Source: CAZART01 sp964487555
GTDB lineage: Bacteria > Bacteroidota > Rhodothermia > Rhodothermales > VXPQ01
NCBI GenBank assembly: GCA_964487555.1
Contig: CAZART010000112.1
Coordinates: 1 to 17,251, forward strand
Length of the DNA: 17,251 nt
Direction: 5' to 3'
In this document: positions 14,201 to 17,251 of the stretch, piece after piece
Layout: every line of letters begins with the position of its first letter
Position numbering within the stretch: position 1 is the stretch's first letter
The notes under the pieces: model-generated
Seen by the model: only the letters and a program-made list of their open reading frames with translations
Database searches by the model: none
Told to the model about the DNA's origin: nothing
Translations under genes and position numbers: made by a program

Positions 14201-16033
14201 ATGAAGAAGAGCTGCGCAATTCCTCGGACTCGGCGAGGACGAGATTGCACGGCACAACGGCCGAAGAGTCGAGACTGCGGGACATCAGCGGATCAATCGG
14301 AACACGTCAACGACGCTCCGGAAGGAGTGACTCGGCCTGTTTGGGGATCTACGAGATTCTCGGGTGCATCTCTTCTGCTTTTCCTTTGCATTTTAACGGC
14401 CTGTGAACGCGAGGCTGAAGATATCGACTTGATTAACGGCCCTTCAGAACCGGGCTTCGCAATTTCTGACGAGAGTACGTTTTTCGGTACCGTTTTTATA
14501 GAAGAAGCGGCTGCCTTCGATGCGCCGAGCGACGGCGATCTGTGGCCTTCAGCCTGGTCGGATGATGTCTTTCTTTATGCCGTAAATGGTGACGGCAAAG
14601 GCTTCGGACTGGATAGCGCATTTTCAGATATCGTAAGTAACAGGATGAGTGGCCATCCTCGAGACAGATCCTTGAACGGAGAGCGTCTCGCCAGCGGTGA
14701 TAGGGTTGGCACGATATGGAGTGATAGTTCCATGTACAATCGAAAGCCGACGGGTATGGTGTCGATTGGAGGTGTGCTCTACCTCGCCGTACAGGATCTG
14801 AATAAACGAGGCCCTCACATATTCAGCGAGGCGCCTGCCGCGACCATTCTGCGTTCAGACGACAAGGGCAGAACCTGGCATTGGGAGGAGGCAGCACCTA
14901 TGTTCAAGGACTACGTTTTTACTACCGTGATGTTTTTGGATTATGGAAAAGACGGATCTGATAATATCTTCGATGAATACGTATATGCGTATGGACTTGA
15001 CCACAATTGGAGAGATTCCTTCAGTGACGTCGTGCCGGATCCAGATAAACTTTATCTGGCCAGAATGACTCACGGCGCCATTCAGGACGTTTCGAAATGG
15101 GAATTTTACATGGGAGATTTGGATGGCAATCCAAGCTGGTCGGAGCCGGGGCACATCCATAGGCGGAGGCCCGTTCTTCAGGACGACAGGCGCCGGTATC
15201 AGGAGACGATCAGCGCCTCGCAGCCCGATAGCCTGAGCGTAATTTCGCAGGGCAGCATCGTCTACAATAGACCGTTAAACCGCTATATTTATACGTCTTG
15301 GACAGAATTTACGTTCGAGTTCTATGAATCTCCGTCGCCGTGGGGACCATGGAAGCTTTTCCTCTCGAAGGACTTTGGCGCTTATCCCTGGACGGAGCTG
15401 AGCTATGGAGGCTACGCCACTACCGTCCCCTCCAAATTCATCAGCGACGACGGAACCGAAATGTGGGTAAGTTCCAGCACATTTGTGGGTGGGATCGAGC
15501 ACTATAACTTTTCCCTGAGACGATTGTGGGTAACACCATATCGAAAGACCGCCCCGTCTAATCAAAAGAGTAACGTTAACCTGGCAGCCTCGGCTGATCT
15601 GCTTAACGTCAGCCCCATCTCTGCTGCCGCCGTGAGATTCGGAAGGCTCACCGCAATCAATGACGGCAAAAAGCACGTAGACAATGCTGTTGACAGTTAT
15701 AGCATCGAAAAGAAAGGAGAAGATTACTGGGGTTATATCTGGCCCAAAGCGTATAATATGAACAAGATGATATACACGACCGGCGAGATAAACAACGAGG
15801 CGGGAGGTTGGTTGGATGATTTGCGTGTGCAGGTACGGCAAGAATTTCAATGGATCGATGTGGATAATGTGATTGTGACTCCTGCTTATCCCTATAATGA
15901 AAATGTTAAAATTAGTACTAGCTACTCGTTGTCTTTCGATACAAGTTGGGGCGATGGCGTCAGAGTTATCGGACGACCGGGAGGTTCTGCTGAGTATACT
16001 TCGATCGGAGAACTGGAGGTATATTATGAATAG
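14201..16033 (+). CDS. DUF4185-like lipoprotein with galactose-binding-like C-terminus
   Basis: ATG 14201 follows AAGGAGG (14189-14195) by 5 bases and gives 610 residues. A lipobox ILTAC with Cys68 follows a hydrophobic core, preceded by an unusually long, Arg/Cys-rich leader; an alternative GTG at 14327 would put the Cys at the normal position 26 but has no properly spaced ribosome site. The body (~95-460) carries SAWSDDVFLYAVNGDGKGF, AATILRSDDKGRTWHW, a WTEFTFEFYESPSPWGPWK block and a WVSSSTF stretch, typical of five-bladed DUF4185-type folds; the family includes GH183 endo-D-arabinofuranosidases. The last ~150 residues (WPKAYNMNKMIYTTG, GDGVRVIGRPGG, SIGELEVYYE) resemble F5/8-type-C/CBM32 carbohydrate-binding domains. 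It probably acts on an extracellular glycan, substrate unknown. A hand count of 14941-15060 gives 42% GC, lower than its neighbours. Confidence 0.82.
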   Translation: MKKSCAIPRTRRGRDCTAQRPKSRDCGTSADQSEHVNDAPEGVTRPVWGSTRFSGASLLLFLCILTACEREAEDIDLINGPSEPGFAISDESTFFGTVFIEEAAAFDAPSDGDLWPSAWSDDVFLYAVNGDGKGFGLDSAFSDIVSNRMSGHPRDRSLNGERLASGDRVGTIWSDSSMYNRKPTGMVSIGGVLYLAVQDLNKRGPHIFSEAPAATILRSDDKGRTWHWEEAAPMFKDYVFTTVMFLDYGKDGSDNIFDEYVYAYGLDHNWRDSFSDVVPDPDKLYLARMTHGAIQDVSKWEFYMGDLDGNPSWSEPGHIHRRRPVLQDDRRRYQETISASQPDSLSVISQGSIVYNRPLNRYIYTSWTEFTFEFYESPSPWGPWKLFLSKDFGAYPWTELSYGGYATTVPSKFISDDGTEMWVSSSTFVGGIEHYNFSLRRLWVTPYRKTAPSNQKSNVNLAASADLLNVSPISAAAVRFGRLTAINDGKKHVDNAVDSYSIEKKGEDYWGYIWPKAYNMNKMIYTTGEINNEAGGWLDDLRVQVRQEFQWIDVDNVIVTPAYPYNENVKISTSYSLSFDTSWGDGVRVIGRPGGSAEYTSIGELEVYYE

Positions 16034-16067
16034 CGATGTGGCGCCAGGCAGCAGCGATTAGTCGGAT

Positions 16068-17251
16068 ATGTTGGAAGACAAACCATTGAGGGAGCTGATT
16101 CCGGGCTACTGTGCCCTGTGCGTCTCACGGTGCGGCTCAAGCGCCGTGGTCGAGAACGGGCGCTTTACAGCCTTACGACCCGATCCGTCACACCCAACCG
16201 GTAAGGCGCTCTGCGCTAAGGGACGGGCGGCACCGGAACTCGTCTATCATTCGGACCGGTTACTACATCCGCTAAAGCGAACCCGGCCAAAGGGGGATCG
16301 GGACCCGGGCTGGCAGCGGATCAGCTGGGACGAAGCACTCGACCTGACCGCTGCGGAGCTAAACCGGCTCGCCGAAGAACACGGCTCGGAAAGCGTCGTG
16401 TTTTCCATCGCCTCCCCGTCCACATCGGCATCAGCTGATTCACTGATCTGGATCGAGCGCTTGATGCGAGCCTTCGGTAGCCCGAACGCATGCATGTCAT
16501 TCGAGCTATGCGCATGGGGTCGATATGGCGCCACGTATTATACGTACGGCGCCAGCGTGCCGGGCGAATACATGCCTGAGCTTGAGCATGCCGGGTGCAT
16601 CCTCTTCTGGGGATACAATCCGAACATTGCCCGGCTCTCCCACGCGGTCGCCACGACCGAAGCCCTTAAGAGAGGAGCGCGGTTAATCGTGGTCGACCCC
16701 CGCCGCGCCGGCCTCGCTGGAAAGGCGGATGTCTGGCTGCGAGTGCGACCGGGTACCGATGGGGCCCTGGCGCTCGGCATCGCCAATGTCATGATCGAGC
16801 GTGGTTGCTACGATCGCGACTTTATTCGCGATTGGACGAACGGTCCGTTGCTCGTACGTGCCGACAACGGGCGCTTGCTGGCCGAGAACGACCTGTTTGC
16901 CGCCGGCAGCGGTAAGATGTACATGGCCTGGAACAAGGTCAAAGGTCGTCCAATACGGTATAACCCGGCCACGGGCGACTATGAGGGCAATAATGTCGAA
17001 CTGGCCCTTTTCGGCGAATTCGCGATTGAGACGTTGGAGGGGAAGGTCATGTGCCGGCCTGTCTTCGATCTTATGGCTGAACTTTGCCGGCGTTATCCAC
17101 CGGAGAGGGTGGAAGCGATCTGTGGCATCGATCGCAATCAGATAGCAGGTGCTGCCGGAATGCTCTGGGAAGCGCGCCCCGTCGCCTACTATGCGTGGAG
17201 TGGCGTCGAGATGCAGACGAATGCCACCCAGATCGCCCGAGCGATTGGGCA
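16068..17251 (+). CDS. Molybdopterin oxidoreductase, 5' part (runs off window)
   Basis: From ATG 16068 the frame stays open to the window end (394 codons). The N-terminus carries a 4Fe-4S ligand set C-x2-C-x3-C-x26-C (Cys15, 18, 22, 49), then GWQRISWDEALD, NACMSFELCAWG and VVDPRRA, as in bis-MGD enzymes of the DMSO reductase family (formate dehydrogenase, polysulfide/thiosulfate reductase and relatives). Cys148 in SFELCAWG is the likely protein ligand to molybdenum. No twin-arginine signal is present at this start, so it is either cytoplasmic or exported through a partner. The ribosome site is weak (GGAT just upstream), so the start is moderately certain. Substrate and partner subunits lie beyond the window. 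Confidence 0.85.
   Translation, partial: MLEDKPLRELIPGYCALCVSRCGSSAVVENGRFTALRPDPSHPTGKALCAKGRAAPELVYHSDRLLHPLKRTRPKGDRDPGWQRISWDEALDLTAAELNRLAEEHGSESVVFSIASPSTSASADSLIWIERLMRAFGSPNACMSFELCAWGRYGATYYTYGASVPGEYMPELEHAGCILFWGYNPNIARLSHAVATTEALKRGARLIVVDPRRAGLAGKADVWLRVRPGTDGALALGIANVMIERGCYDRDFIRDWTNGPLLVRADNGRLLAENDLFAAGSGKMYMAWNKVKGRPIRYNPATGDYEGNNVELALFGEFAIETLEGKVMCRPVFDLMAELCRRYPPERVEAICGIDRNQIAGAAGMLWEARPVAYYAWSGVEMQTNATQIARAIG

Overview
The window looks like GC-rich (about 60%) chromosomal DNA from a Gram-negative bacterium of the broad Bacteroidota/Rhodothermota/FCB assemblage. The main pointer is a secreted propeller protein on the minus strand that ends in a type IX secretion (T9SS) sorting domain with an NYPNPFNPST core. 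Lipobox proteins, a small outer-membrane barrel and a transmembrane PknB-type kinase with a formylglycine-enzyme-like sensor fit this. Several starts have strong AGGAGG-like ribosome binding sites, which is uncommon in classical Bacteroidia, so a basal lineage such as Rhodothermota/Balneolota is my guess. It is not proven.

Layout. 149-1777 encodes a TPR-LuxR transcription regulator. Its 3' end runs into five tandem ~20-bp imperfect repeats (1758-1860), then two stem-loops (1873-1914 and 1947-1975) that lead to the Shine-Dalgarno of an alpha/beta-hydrolase/SAM-methyltransferase fusion (1989-3755). The hydrolase half has lost its nucleophile and its histidine. 3911-7099 encodes a kinase-TM-PEGA-FGE-like-esterase receptor. 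7236-7742 is an OsmC/Ohr-family protein and 7863-8495 a small secreted barrel. 8586-10163 is an HD-GYP-like/LuxR regulator. A convergent gene, 11549-10209 (minus strand), encodes the T9SS cargo protein. The 508-base gap after it carries a decayed copy of the end of the HD-GYP/LuxR gene. 12058-13026 and 13029-13931 are overlapping alpha/beta hydrolases; the second is a probable Tat-type lipoprotein. 14201-16033 is a DUF4185-like lipoprotein with a carbohydrate-binding-like C-terminus. The window ends inside a molybdopterin oxidoreductase (16068 onward).

Common theme. The window holds four alpha/beta-hydrolase-fold modules, two of them with degenerate catalytic sites, next to two LuxR-type regulators (plus the remnant of a third) and a receptor kinase. 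A reasonable but unproven reading is an accessory small-molecule sensing and modification locus, with dead hydrolases as ligand-binding modules and live ones as enzymes. I saw no CRISPR array, rRNA, tRNA or intact insertion sequence.
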